Below, one piece after another: positions 1 to 7,912 of a stretch of 35,423 bases of DNA. The position numbers and the translations under genes are program-made. The stretch lies in contig CANJSS010000015.1 of assembly GCA_947476955.1 (NCBI GenBank), positions 1 to 35,423 of the forward strand. Direction: 5' to 3'. Numbering within the stretch: position 1 is the stretch's first letter; each line of letters starts with the position of its first letter. The notes under the pieces are model-generated. The model worked only from the letters and a program-made list of their open reading frames with translations, had not been told where the DNA came from and did not search any database. This DNA comes from Flavobacteriales bacterium. Lineage in GTDB: Bacteria; Bacteroidota; Bacteroidia; Flavobacteriales_D; Crocinitomicaceae.

Positions 1-322
1 CAGTAGAACTAACACTTGTAGCAGCAGTCGTTGCGCCATTGCTCCAAGAATAAGTGCCGCCTCCTGTTGCTGTCAAGCCAATATTTGTTGTAGTACAAGT
101 AAGAACCGTAGTTGTTGGCGTTGTAATCGCAGCAACTGGTGCAGTGTTATTTTGTGTAATTGTTATGGATTCTGTATCTGTTAATCCTGTTGGACCTGTT
201 ACAGTCACTGTATACGTTCCCGGAGCGGTAACGCTAGTTGTGGCAGTGCTTGCACCATTACTCCAAGAATACGTGCCTCCTCCTGTTGCAGTCAAACTAA
301 TACTTGCAGTCGTACATGTTAG
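1..322 (-). repeat. 219-bp tandem coding repeat (73 aa Ig-like unit)
   Basis: The unit from 322 down to 104 is followed directly by a second from 103, cut by the window edge. The marker ctccaagaa occurs at 42 and 261, exactly 219 bp apart. Each unit begins LTCTT, contains GGGTYSWSNGA, and the complete one ends near PTTTV. The copies differ at many third positions, so they are diverged rather than freshly amplified. The number of further copies cannot be seen. Confidence 0.85.
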
Positions 323-2020
323 GATAGAGGTAATTGGTGAATTAATTCCTGCAGTAGGAGGTAAAATACAATTTTCAGTTAACAACGCTATGGCAATAGA
401 TTGTAAGGTACCACAACTTGGTTCGATATACGAATATCCGATTGTAACTGTTGTATTACCAGTACCCGTAAAGGAAACAACATCCCCAACTAAATTCCCT
501 GGTCCTGACACCAAACTTAACGTACCACCAGGTGGTGAAGGAATTAATGTTGCAGTAGTTCCATTACAGTATAAGCCATTTGAACCAGAGGTTATTGATC
601 CAGTTAATTGCAAATCCAAAGTAGTTGCGCCGCAAATATATACAACTGCCGTTGCAAATGTGTAAGTCGTTTCATTGGTAGCATTGCTCGTTCCATCGCC
701 CATACTCCCTCGTATTCGGTGACCGACATAACCAAAAAAGTCCTCGCATTTTTTAGCCAGCATCGATGTATGTCCGCCGGTTTCGACCGCTAAAATTCTA
801 TCCGTCGGTGCAATTCCATTTGGAATACCAGGGTTTGCATTGGTTGAAACACCTCTGCCAAGCATCTCTCCATTAGCATCACCCCAATTGTAATTTAGGG
901 AATCAATTGTTAAGACGTTTACAGCAGCATATCTTGAATCGTGTTCGTTTGGAGATAACCAATGAATGTTGTTCATTACAGGGCCAGACGCAGAACTGTA
1001 ACGCGGTTGAATCCAGCTGCGACGTTCAGAAGTGCTCCAGTCACCTAATTGCCGCTCAGTATTTCCTCCTAGAGCATACAAGTTACCATTCGAATTCAAT
1101 ACATAATAACTGGAAACACTATTTGCGTTATCTCTAGTTACACCAATCATTTTAATTGGATTGACAGAAGGATTTGTCATGAGTGTAGCACGAGAACACA
1201 CTGCCATAATGGTATTAGTGCCTAAATATGTTTCAGTTCCCCATGTATAAAGTTGACCAGTTGAAGTTAAAGCAAATAAGGTGTTTTTACTACCCCTTAC
1301 AGAAACAACATTGGAAATAAAAGGAAATCCAGATGCAGCAGTTCTAACCTGATACCATTGAGTTGCATTAGCTGCTGATAAAGTTCCACTTAAGTTATTG
1401 CCAGCATTTTCGCCGTTTTGCGTAAGTACATATACAGAGCCACTGCAAGTTGTTAATGCAATTGTCTGAAACGTTACGAATAACATTTTAATATCGGTTG
1501 GTTGGACACCAGCTGGCAATCCATTGGTATTTGTATTTACAGTTATTTTTTGAAAGGCAGATGAAGTAGTTAAGTTTTGGTGAATAACACTACCTTCCGT
1601 ACCCCATGCGAAAAGACCATCTGTAGTTAAAATAATAGCTTGTACACCAAGCCCTGAAGTTGGGGTATAATCTGATCCAAGGTGCGCTTTTAAAACTGTC
1701 CCTGTTAATCCAGGAAAATTGGTTGCATTTATTTCGGTTGGAGACAATAAATCACTTGTTCCATCCGCTGCTACATCCTCACCCCATACTTTATAAGTTC
1801 CTTGCGCAGTTCGAACAACGGTTGAGTGGAAAGATGAAATAAAATTATCGTACTCAATTGTATTACCATCCGAATTGGAACCCATACCAAAATTTAAATA
1901 ATTAGTGTTTGAACAAGTAGGTAAAAATCCACATTGTGCAAAAGAAGAATTAAAATTTGAAATAATTAGAACTACGAAACTTGTTACTTTTATCCAGTTT
2001 AATGCATTATATTTATTCAT
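1..2020 (-). CDS. Secreted RCC1-like / Ig-like repeat surface protein, 3' end outside window
   Basis: The minus frame is open from an ATG at 2018-2020 to the window edge, giving 673 codons with no stop. The N-terminus is a signal peptide (Lys, then a hydrophobic run ending SSFAQ, about 28 residues). Residues about 60-430 contain recurrent segments such as LFAWGTEG, LYTWGTE and NWGDANGEMLG, spaced like RCC1 beta-propeller blades. After about residue 480 come Ig-like beta-sandwich repeats with the core GGGTYSWSNGA and TYTVTVTG; two units are seen and more probably follow. The architecture resembles Bacteroidota cell-surface proteins exported by the type IX secretion system, but the C-terminal sorting domain would lie outside the window, so that route is inference. 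It starts 10 nt after the stop of the secreted protein at 2031-2750, so the two are probably cotranscribed. The function is probably adhesion or a surface structure; no ligand can be named. Confidence 0.85.
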   Translation of the reverse strand, partial: MNKYNALNWIKVTSFVVLIISNFNSSFAQCGFLPTCSNTNYLNFGMGSNSDGNTIEYDNFISSFHSTVVRTAQGTYKVWGEDVAADGTSDLLSPTEINATNFPGLTGTVLKAHLGSDYTPTSGLGVQAIILTTDGLFAWGTEGSVIHQNLTTSSAFQKITVNTNTNGLPAGVQPTDIKMLFVTFQTIALTTCSGSVYVLTQNGENAGNNLSGTLSAANATQWYQVRTAASGFPFISNVVSVRGSKNTLFALTSTGQLYTWGTETYLGTNTIMAVCSRATLMTNPSVNPIKMIGVTRDNANSVSSYYVLNSNGNLYALGGNTERQLGDWSTSERRSWIQPRYSSASGPVMNNIHWLSPNEHDSRYAAVNVLTIDSLNYNWGDANGEMLGRGVSTNANPGIPNGIAPTDRILAVETGGHTSMLAKKCEDFFGYVGHRIRGSMGDGTSNATNETTYTFATAVVYICGATTLDLQLTGSITSGSNGLYCNGTTATLIPSPPGGTLSLVSGPGNLVGDVVSFTGTGNTTVTIGYSYIEPSCGTLQSIAIALLTENCILPPTAGINSPITSILTCTTASISLTATGGGTYSWSNGASTATTSVTAPGTYTVTVTGPTGLTDTESITITQNNTAPVAAITTPTTTVLTCTTTNIGLTATGGGTYSWSNGATTAATSVSST

Positions 2021-2030
2021 TCTGATTGGA

Positions 2031-2750
2031 TTAAATTATTTTTGTTGGATAATAATAGGTTTGATTCTGACCATTTAAATCACCAAAATCAAACATTATG
2101 TAGGTGTCTTTAGGAACCATGCCTTTCAGTTGGTAGCTTACTAAATGAACCCCTGGAGAAAGAATATTATACTCTGTTCTTAAGGTTCCTTCTAATGTAG
2201 TATTAACTCCAGTAGTTGTAAACTTCAAGCCTTCCACATTAAGAGAATTACCGGAATACGTTTCAACTTTTAGTGGTAAAGAAAGGGAAGTGTTAGCCAT
2301 CTCTACATTGCCTTTCATCCCATTAGAAAATGAAATATTATCAAAATCAAAACTAAATCGATATGGTAAAACTTCAATTTTTTCAATTTTATAATGTTCC
2401 GAATGGTTACACTCGTCGTGGCTAGTATTTCCACTATGGTCACTTTTCATTTCAATCAAGTAAATCCCGGGAATTGTAAAATAAAAATCTGAAAGAGAAT
2501 TTACATCCAATTGTTGAACCAATTCATTTTTAGAATTGAAGATTAAAACAGCTAAATTTTCTCTACCCATATGTTTCAATGCATCCTTTGGAAATTTTTC
2601 GTTGTAGTAGATTGAATAATTAGCGCTGTTAAGTTGCTCAGATTCAAAAATCTGATGACTAAGTTTTATTTGCTGCGCAAAAGCGTTTGAAATTAAAAAC
2701 ACAAATAGTAGTGCTAAAATGCTTTTATTTAATTTTAGTGTTAGATCCAT
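2031..2750 (-). CDS. Secreted protein of unknown function with a His/Cys cluster
   Basis: This 239-aa protein begins with a clear Sec signal peptide (Lys-rich start, hydrophobic residues 10-24, cleavage near AFAQQ). I do not recognise a family. The mature part looks beta-rich. Residues 104-119 form a hydrophilic loop with H105, H111, C114, H116 and H119 beside D104, D112 and E118, which could bind a metal. The C-terminal half (about 130-239) alternates hydrophobic residues like a beta-sandwich and ends without a basic tail. It lies 10 nt upstream of the RCC1/Ig-repeat gene and is the first gene of that pair. It may be an accessory or partner of the large surface protein; this rests only on gene order. 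Confidence 0.75.
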   Translation of the reverse strand: MDLTLKLNKSILALLFVFLISNAFAQQIKLSHQIFESEQLNSANYSIYYNEKFPKDALKHMGRENLAVLIFNSKNELVQQLDVNSLSDFYFTIPGIYLIEMKSDHSGNTSHDECNHSEHYKIEKIEVLPYRFSFDFDNISFSNGMKGNVEMANTSLSLPLKVETYSGNSLNVEGLKFTTTGVNTTLEGTLRTEYNILSPGVHLVSYQLKGMVPKDTYIMFDFGDLNGQNQTYYYPTKII

Positions 2751-3175
2751 CTTTTAAAATTTATATTTTTTCAGTTTTCAAAATATTTTAAATTCTTTTG
2801 ATTTCTATAATAACATGATTTTTTTTCAAAATTAACTAAATTTATAATAATAATTGCCTTCAGCACAAATACTGAGGGTTATGGTTGATTCAAACCCTGA
2901 TTTTTACAAATTATAAACAGTTTTATATATGCTTTTTTTAGGGGGGTATGAAATAATTATGAAAATAAACTTGCGTTTAATTGTTGAATTCACGTTGTTT
3001 TAAAATTCAAAAATAATAGACCTAATTTTAAAATATTGTCTGAAGAAGTAATTTATCTAATTGGGATTAATATATGCAACGAGGGAAGGAAATGCTTTAG
3101 GCCCAACAACCTAAATTAATAATTGAATACTTTTCATTTTTTAAGAAATAAAAACATATTTTACAGAAATTTCTC
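2751..3175. other. 425-bp intergenic region, no gene seen
   Basis: This is the gap between the secreted-protein gene (minus, starts 2750) and the end of pth (minus, stops 3176). It is very AT-rich. A TAATTTTG match to the Bacteroidota -7 element lies on the minus strand at 2827-2834, about 77 nt before the 2750 start, but no TTTG lies at the right distance upstream. A weak 6-bp hairpin at 3096-3115 (TTTAGG/CCTAAA) could follow pth but has no U-run. Reading frames here are under 30 codons and look random. Confidence 0.5.
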
Positions 3176-3739
3176 TTACTTATTGTTCCAATTCGTCATG
3201 GTCAATCCAAGTCCAATTGTAGTAAAACCTTTAATAAATTCCGTAGCCACTTGAATGCGTTCCTCCAGAATCTTTTTTTCTTCTTCGGTCCATTCCCCCA
3301 AAACGTAATCTACTTGCTGACCTTGTTGAAATTCATTCCCAACCCCGAATCGCAGCCGAGCGTATTCCTGGGAATTCAACGTTGCTTGAATATCTTTCAA
3401 ACCGTTGTGTCCACCATCGCTTCCCTTACCTTTCATGCGAAGTTTTCCAAATGGAAGCGCTAAATCATCTGTAATCACCAAAATATTTTCTTTGGGGATT
3501 TTTTCAGTTTGCATCCAATAATTAACCGCTTTACCGGATAAATTCATAAAAGTTGTCGGTTTAACTAAAATAATTGAACGTCCTTTAAATTTAACCTCTG
3601 AAACTTCCGCATGCTTCATCAAAGCAAATGATCCTCCTCTTTCCTTTGCCCATGCTTCCAAAACCTTAAAACCGATGTTGTGACGTGTTTCAGCGTATTT
3701 AATTCCAGGATTTCCGAGGCCAATAATAAGGTATTTCAT
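3176..3739 (-). CDS. pth: Peptidyl-tRNA hydrolase
   Basis: Pth cleaves peptidyl-tRNA released from stalled ribosomes and recycles the tRNA in the cytoplasm. From the ATG at 3737-3739 the protein is 187 aa, the usual family length, and opens with the family start MKYLIIGLGNPG. Family residues are visible: N10, catalytic H20 in the RHNIGF motif, the FMNLSG segment, the ITDD segment with the catalytic Asp, and GGHNGLKDI. The frame extends ten codons further upstream to 3769, but that adds an atypical leader before the beta-strand and is less likely. The gene follows the GNAT-like gene at 3817 by 77 nt. Confidence 0.95.
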   Translation of the reverse strand: MKYLIIGLGNPGIKYAETRHNIGFKVLEAWAKERGGSFALMKHAEVSEVKFKGRSIILVKPTTFMNLSGKAVNYWMQTEKIPKENILVITDDLALPFGKLRMKGKGSDGGHNGLKDIQATLNSQEYARLRFGVGNEFQQGQQVDYVLGEWTEEEKKILEERIQVATEFIKGFTTIGLGLTMTNWNNK

Positions 3740-3816
3740 AATGTTCGAATAAGTTCGTAAATATAACATGGAATTTCATTGAAGAAGTAATGCAATTCTA
3801 CTATTTTTTTAAGGCA

Positions 3817-4854
3817 TCAAACCATATCCATTGCTGCTACAAAAATAGGAGCGGTACTCAAATTATTATGTGAAGCGGGATTTTTTAAAGCTACCACATC
3901 AACTGGATTCACTCCGATTAATTTATTTAAAATTCCCCAAGAAATTTTCGCCTTTATTTCCAAATAAATCGGGTCCTTTTGATCTACCCACCAGATTAAA
4001 AGATTGCACTTTTCTGCCTCTAAAATTGCGCTAAAAAGTGCATCAATTAATTTAGGATTGTTATGCAGACTGCAGACAATTTCTGGAACCAAGAACGTAT
4101 GCTCTTTTGGATGAATAAGCTTTTTGAAAAATGGTATTGCGGGAATTATCCGAGTAAGAACTCCACCAAAAAATCCGGGAAGTCTTTCTATTTTCCAATG
4201 CGCTTTTGTTGTTTTTGCGCAAGCAATAATTGCTCCCTTTTCATCTCTTAAAACATAATATGAGCCTTTCGAAGCATGCGTTTCAAAAAAATATCGGTGC
4301 TGTGAATAGTTAGAATGTACAAAGGCTTTTAACGCTTCCCAATTCGTGGTTTTTTCAAAACGATCCGTTGATTTTGGGGAAATTCTACTATACGTTTGAG
4401 TTGCCAGACTCCCAACTTTCTGAAATCCGAAATTTTCGCTCATCCATTTGCTTCGTTCGTTACGAGGATCTATATATGCGTATAATACCTGAACAGATTC
4501 TTCCGAAAAATTTCCTGAAAAAATTTCCTGAAAAAAATTATTTATTTCCTTTTTTAAGATCGAGGTCCCACCTTTCTGGCTTCGGTTTTTTTTCGAACCA
4601 ACTTGAAAAAAATCACTAAATGCAAAATACCGTACATACCAAAATTTACCTCTTCTGCAAAAAGTCACATTTCCAATCGAGCGATTGTTTCTTTCCAAGG
4701 AAAAGAACAGCGGATTATCTATCTCAAAAATTCGAGTAGATGTATCTAAGTGCTTGTATTTCGCGCCATTTGTTCCAAGCGTGGTGTTTTGCAGCAATTC
4801 AATCAATTGTTGCGTTGCTTCAAAACGGACTTTGAAAGGAGCGCTTAATCCCAT
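3817..4854 (-). CDS. Tandem GNAT-fold-like protein of unknown substrate
   Basis: From the ATG at 4852-4854 the protein is 345 aa. The first half has features of a GNAT acyltransferase: a strand pair at about residues 59-80, then YAYIDPRNERSKWMSENFGF at about 125-144, which matches the usual Asn plus GF end of the acetyl-CoA-binding half. The second half (about 170-345) repeats the pattern weakly (YYVLRDEKGAIIACA, then LIWWVDQKDP), so it may be a second, degenerate GNAT fold. No acetyl-CoA P-loop (Q/RxxGxG/A) is clear. The start shares one base with the stop of the alcohol dehydrogenase (TAATG), implying translational coupling. The frame is open to 4926, but that extension would lie wholly within the upstream gene. 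The acyl donor and acceptor are unknown. Confidence 0.7.
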   Translation of the reverse strand: MGLSAPFKVRFEATQQLIELLQNTTLGTNGAKYKHLDTSTRIFEIDNPLFFSLERNNRSIGNVTFCRRGKFWYVRYFAFSDFFQVGSKKNRSQKGGTSILKKEINNFFQEIFSGNFSEESVQVLYAYIDPRNERSKWMSENFGFQKVGSLATQTYSRISPKSTDRFEKTTNWEALKAFVHSNYSQHRYFFETHASKGSYYVLRDEKGAIIACAKTTKAHWKIERLPGFFGGVLTRIIPAIPFFKKLIHPKEHTFLVPEIVCSLHNNPKLIDALFSAILEAEKCNLLIWWVDQKDPIYLEIKAKISWGILNKLIGVNPVDVVALKNPASHNNLSTAPIFVAAMDMV

Positions 4855-6023
4855 TAAATTGAATTTATAACAATTTCTTCTACATCCTGCGGAGTGATAG
4901 CTTGTCGCTCGCCCATTGCAAGCCATCCTCTTTCGATAAATCGAGATTTAATGATTGCAGCAATATGATCCGTATCCGCTGAATAATCTGCTATTTTTGT
5001 TTGAATTCCTAAGGATTGGAAAAATGCTTCTGTGCGTTCAATTGCTGCTTGCGCAATTTCATTGGTTGTACCATTTAAATTCCAAACACGTTTTCCGTAT
5101 TGCACCAATTTTTCTTTTTTATTTTCGAATTGATTTTGATATAAACGTGGAGCTACGATTGCTAAGGTTCGTGCATGATCAATACCATAAATAGCTGTTA
5201 ATTCATGTCCAATCATGTGGGTTGTCCAATCGGTAATAACGCCACAACGTAAATTCCCATTTAACGCATGCGTCGCGCACCACATTAAATTAGAGGCTAG
5301 TTTATAATTGCTTGGTTGTTCCATTACTTCAGGACCAATTTCTATTAATGTTTGAAGTATTCCTTCTGCTTGTCTTTCCTGCAACATATTGTCAGATGGA
5401 AACGTTAGATATTGCTCTAGCGTGTGCATGAAAGCATCCACAATGCCATTAGCAATTTGTCTTTTGGGCAAAGTAGCAACTACTGTAGGATCACAAAAAG
5501 AAAACTTTGGAAAGAAAAGTGGCCCTCCCATTGTACGTTTCTCTTTTAACTCCTCGCGGCTTATTACAGCTCCAGAATTAGCCTCCGAACCCGTTGCGGG
5601 AATGGTAAGAATTGTTCCAAAAGGCAAAGCTTTTTTAAATTCACAGGAATCTTTGCGCAAGAGCACATCCCAAGAATCGCCTTTGTAAAAATAAGCGCCT
5701 GTCATAAACTTTACGCCATCGATCACCGATCCGCCTCCAACGGCCAAAATAAAATCCACTTCGTTTTGTTGCGCTAATTGCACTCCTTTCATTAGGGTTG
5801 TGAATTGGGGATTTGCCTCAATACCACCAAACTGAATTACTTCAAAATCGGTTAAATAGCTTAAAATTTTATGTAATAAACCAGTTGATTTTATACTGCC
5901 GCCGCCATAAGCCAATAGGATTCTTTTTTTATCAGAAATTGTGTGAATAAGTTCTGGCAGGCGCCCTAATTGGTCTTTCCCAAAAACAATACGAGTGGGA
6001 TTAATTACTTCGAAATTTTGCAT
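4854..6023 (-). CDS. Iron-containing (YqhD/BdhA-type) NAD(P)H-dependent alcohol dehydrogenase
   Basis: The protein is 389 aa from the ATG at 6021-6023. It is a group III metal-dependent alcohol dehydrogenase that probably reduces aldehydes to alcohols. The dinucleotide-binding GGGSVIDGVKF lies at about residues 96-106 and TIPATGSEANSG at about 140-151. Metal ligands line up with YqhD: D196 and H200 in DAFMHTLEQY, H269 in THMIGHEL and H283 in GIDHAR. The frame is open to 6101, but an upstream start would sit inside the terminator hairpin at 6086-6117, so 6023 is chosen. The next gene overlaps its stop by one base. The substrate is unknown; YqhD relatives act on short-chain and lipid-derived aldehydes, so a detoxification role is plausible but inferred. 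Confidence 0.9.
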   Translation of the reverse strand: MQNFEVINPTRIVFGKDQLGRLPELIHTISDKKRILLAYGGGSIKSTGLLHKILSYLTDFEVIQFGGIEANPQFTTLMKGVQLAQQNEVDFILAVGGGSVIDGVKFMTGAYFYKGDSWDVLLRKDSCEFKKALPFGTILTIPATGSEANSGAVISREELKEKRTMGGPLFFPKFSFCDPTVVATLPKRQIANGIVDAFMHTLEQYLTFPSDNMLQERQAEGILQTLIEIGPEVMEQPSNYKLASNLMWCATHALNGNLRCGVITDWTTHMIGHELTAIYGIDHARTLAIVAPRLYQNQFENKKEKLVQYGKRVWNLNGTTNEIAQAAIERTEAFFQSLGIQTKIADYSADTDHIAAIIKSRFIERGWLAMGERQAITPQDVEEIVINSI

Positions 6024-6085
6024 GTAACGAAAGTAGAGAAATCCGCGAACAAAGGAAAGAATATTATTCAATTTCGTATAAAACA

Positions 6086-6117
6086 AAAAACCCCAATTCA
6101 AATGAACTGGGGTTTTT
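6086..6117 (-). terminator. Intrinsic terminator of the exbB-exbD operon
   Basis: Stem AAAAACCCCA/TGGGGTTTTT continues through one A/C mismatch to TTC/GAA, with loop AAAT. Read on the minus strand, the hairpin ends in a run of six T. It lies 18 nt past the exbD stop at 6135. Both flanks are A/T runs, so it could work in either direction, but only the minus strand has a gene leading into it. Confidence 0.85.
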
Positions 6118-6134
6118 AAAAGGTATTGTTTACA

Positions 6135-6647
6135 TTAAATCAAACCATTATCTCTAACGGCATATGCGATTGTAAGTGCATTAATTTCCTGTAATTCTTT
6201 TCGAATATCGAAGATTAGACCAGACGGAGCACTTTTATCTGCCTTTACACATGTAATCACTGCCTCAAGAGGAGCGGTCATACGTGCAGGTTTTTGATCA
6301 AATTTATCTTTTTTCCATTGTCCAACTGCATTTGTATTGTATAATCCATCTGCCGTTGGTTGCACAACATTATCCAAAGAAAGGGCAAATCCCATTTTAA
6401 ACTCAGCAGCTCGTGCTGGGTTTCTTGGTTTCCCAAGGTACAAGAAATCAACTTCTGATCGTTGCTTGTATGGCGTTAGTTCTGTTGCTCTTGACCCTTC
6501 CGGAGAATCAACATTTACTGTTGGATCAACCTCTTTACTTGTAGTTGCAACCATGAAGAAAAACAAAAGCATGAAAACGATATCTGGTAGGGAAGAAGTA
6601 TTCACTCCCGGCATCTCTCTGCTACTATCTTTTTTAAACTTTGACAT
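6135..6647 (-). CDS. exbD: ExbD/TolR-family proton-channel subunit (second copy)
   Basis: This 170-aa protein has one membrane helix at about residues 21-37 after a short basic cytoplasmic tail. The helix starts SLPDIVFMLLFFFMV, and D22 is the family's essential proton-carrying Asp. The remaining 130 residues are a periplasmic domain with the usual ExbD end (AVITCVKADKSAPSGLIFDI, then a helix). It is the last gene of the operon, 6 nt after the larger exbD at 6654. ExbB/ExbD complexes use the proton gradient to energise TonB-dependent outer-membrane uptake; TolQR-like work is an alternative, because no tonB or tolA is in view. Confidence 0.9.
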   Translation of the reverse strand: MSKFKKDSSREMPGVNTSSLPDIVFMLLFFFMVATTSKEVDPTVNVDSPEGSRATELTPYKQRSEVDFLYLGKPRNPARAAEFKMGFALSLDNVVQPTADGLYNTNAVGQWKKDKFDQKPARMTAPLEAVITCVKADKSAPSGLIFDIRKELQEINALTIAYAVRDNGLI

Positions 6648-6653
6648 TTGCTG

Positions 6654-7409
6654 TTATTTTTTCGGTGTAACTTCAACTATTTTTGTTGGATAAAGAATCT
6701 CCAACAAATCTAATTTTGCTTTTTCGTCGAATGCTTTGTCTTTTTCCTGAGCCACTTTTCTTTTCAAAACACTGTAAGGAATTCCCCACAACTGCATGGA
6801 ACGATCGTTTCTCAATTCATACAAAGCTTCTTCAGCTTCCGTTTGAATTTTAGCAAAAATGCTATACTCTGTTGCTTGTTGAACTTCAATACGAACATGG
6901 GCTTGACCATTGATTTCGCGAAGTTCCTCACCACCGAGTAATCTCAAAGAAGCTTTCTTTTTTTCCCATTCTTTCAGTGAACTTTCAAAAAACTCAATCA
7001 TCTCCTTAGATGCTCCAATTTTTTCTGCATCCTCTATTTGCTGGTCGAATTTATCCAATTGTGCATCAATCATAGACATTGTTGCCGTTGAATACATTGG
7101 AAAGTTATTTGTTGGATCATTATCCTTCTCATTCGTTCTATAAAACTTCAAAATAAATTCTGAAATTTTATTCGGATCACTGAATATTTCGCCACGCACC
7201 ATCAATTGATTTTGATTGTTCGCTTTTATGGAAAGAATATTTCTTTCTTCCACTGGGACAGGATCCTTGACAATTACTTTCTTGGGAATACTTCTGATGA
7301 AAGCAGTATCCTTATCCATTGTTGTAGTCACCAAAAAGAATATCAAGAGAAGGAAGGCGATATCCGCCATCGAACCAGCATTTATTTCTTGTAATTCTCT
7401 CTTTGCCAT
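6654..7409 (-). CDS. exbD: ExbD/TolR-family subunit with enlarged periplasmic domain (first copy)
   Basis: The protein is 251 aa, against about 140 for a typical ExbD. A membrane helix at about residues 15-31 (SMADIAFLLLIFFLVTT) carries the essential D16. The periplasmic domain is split by a charged, helix-forming segment at about 112-157 (DAQLDKFDQQIEDAEK, then SSLKEWEKKKASL) likely to form a helical hairpin or coiled coil. The ExbD fold resumes around HVRIEVQQATEYSIFAKIQ (171-189). A Lys-rich C-terminal tail follows. It is 6 nt from the neighbours on both sides. Two unequal exbD copies suggest a heteromeric ExbD pair; this is inference. Confidence 0.9.
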   Translation of the reverse strand: MAKRELQEINAGSMADIAFLLLIFFLVTTTMDKDTAFIRSIPKKVIVKDPVPVEERNILSIKANNQNQLMVRGEIFSDPNKISEFILKFYRTNEKDNDPTNNFPMYSTATMSMIDAQLDKFDQQIEDAEKIGASKEMIEFFESSLKEWEKKKASLRLLGGEELREINGQAHVRIEVQQATEYSIFAKIQTEAEEALYELRNDRSMQLWGIPYSVLKRKVAQEKDKAFDEKAKLDLLEILYPTKIVEVTPKK

Positions 7410-7415
7410 AATTAA

Positions 7416-7886
7416 TTATTTTCTGTAACGACCCATAAAAGGGCCTAAAATGACAACTAGTAACCCAGCAAACATTCCAATAATAATAGTATAAATACCA
7501 GCACTTGTTGTGTTGATTACACCAGGAGAAACTTGATTTCTGATTGCAAGTGTTTCATTTGTATCTGTAGTTCCCATCAAACTAATAACTAAATAAATCC
7601 CAAGAAAAATAAGGATTCCCAAAATAGAAATCACAGTACGTTTTGGGTTAGAAATCAATTGTACGAAGAAAAATAGCAATACAAAAGCACACAATGCAAA
7701 GAAAATAATTATTGTAAACCAGATAGCAGATGAAAATATCACCGAACCATCTCTATAGGTTTCAACAGCTTCCGTTCCAGCTACTACATTTGGTGCGTTA
7801 AAAAGAAACAAACTTAATACAACACCAACTATAGCAATCGAAAACTTCAGAGCATTCAAACCAACAGTAAGTTTTTTAGCATCCAT
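7416..7886 (-). CDS. Four-helix membrane protein of the exbB-exbD operon
   Basis: This 156-aa protein has four likely membrane helices at about residues 12-32, 53-77, 86-106 and 130-151, with a short basic C-terminus (GRYRK). I recognise no catalytic motif. It sits between exbB (26 nt upstream) and the first exbD (6 nt downstream), so it is almost certainly cotranscribed and may be an extra subunit or assembly factor of the motor. It lacks the GFLGTVxGM signature of ExbB/TolQ and the helix Asp of ExbD, so it does not look like a divergent copy of either. Confidence 0.8.
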   Translation of the reverse strand: MDAKKLTVGLNALKFSIAIVGVVLSLFLFNAPNVVAGTEAVETYRDGSVIFSSAIWFTIIIFFALCAFVLLFFFVQLISNPKRTVISILGILIFLGIYLVISLMGTTDTNETLAIRNQVSPGVINTTSAGIYTIIIGMFAGLLVVILGPFMGRYRK

Positions 7887-7912
7887 GTTTTGTTATTTTA
7901 AAAATTCAAAAA

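Noticed and set aside
54-665. Long plus-strand reading frame, Val/Pro-rich
   Set aside because: It is the antisense of the Ig-repeat region of the minus-strand surface gene; the repeat makes the opposite strand open by chance.
2929-3003. 24-codon plus-strand frame in the 2751-3175 gap
   Set aside because: It is short, AT-driven, has no ribosome-binding context and resembles no known small protein.
6024-6101. N-terminal extension of the alcohol dehydrogenase
   Set aside because: Its start would lie inside the terminator hairpin at 6086-6117, and the extension is not part of the family fold.
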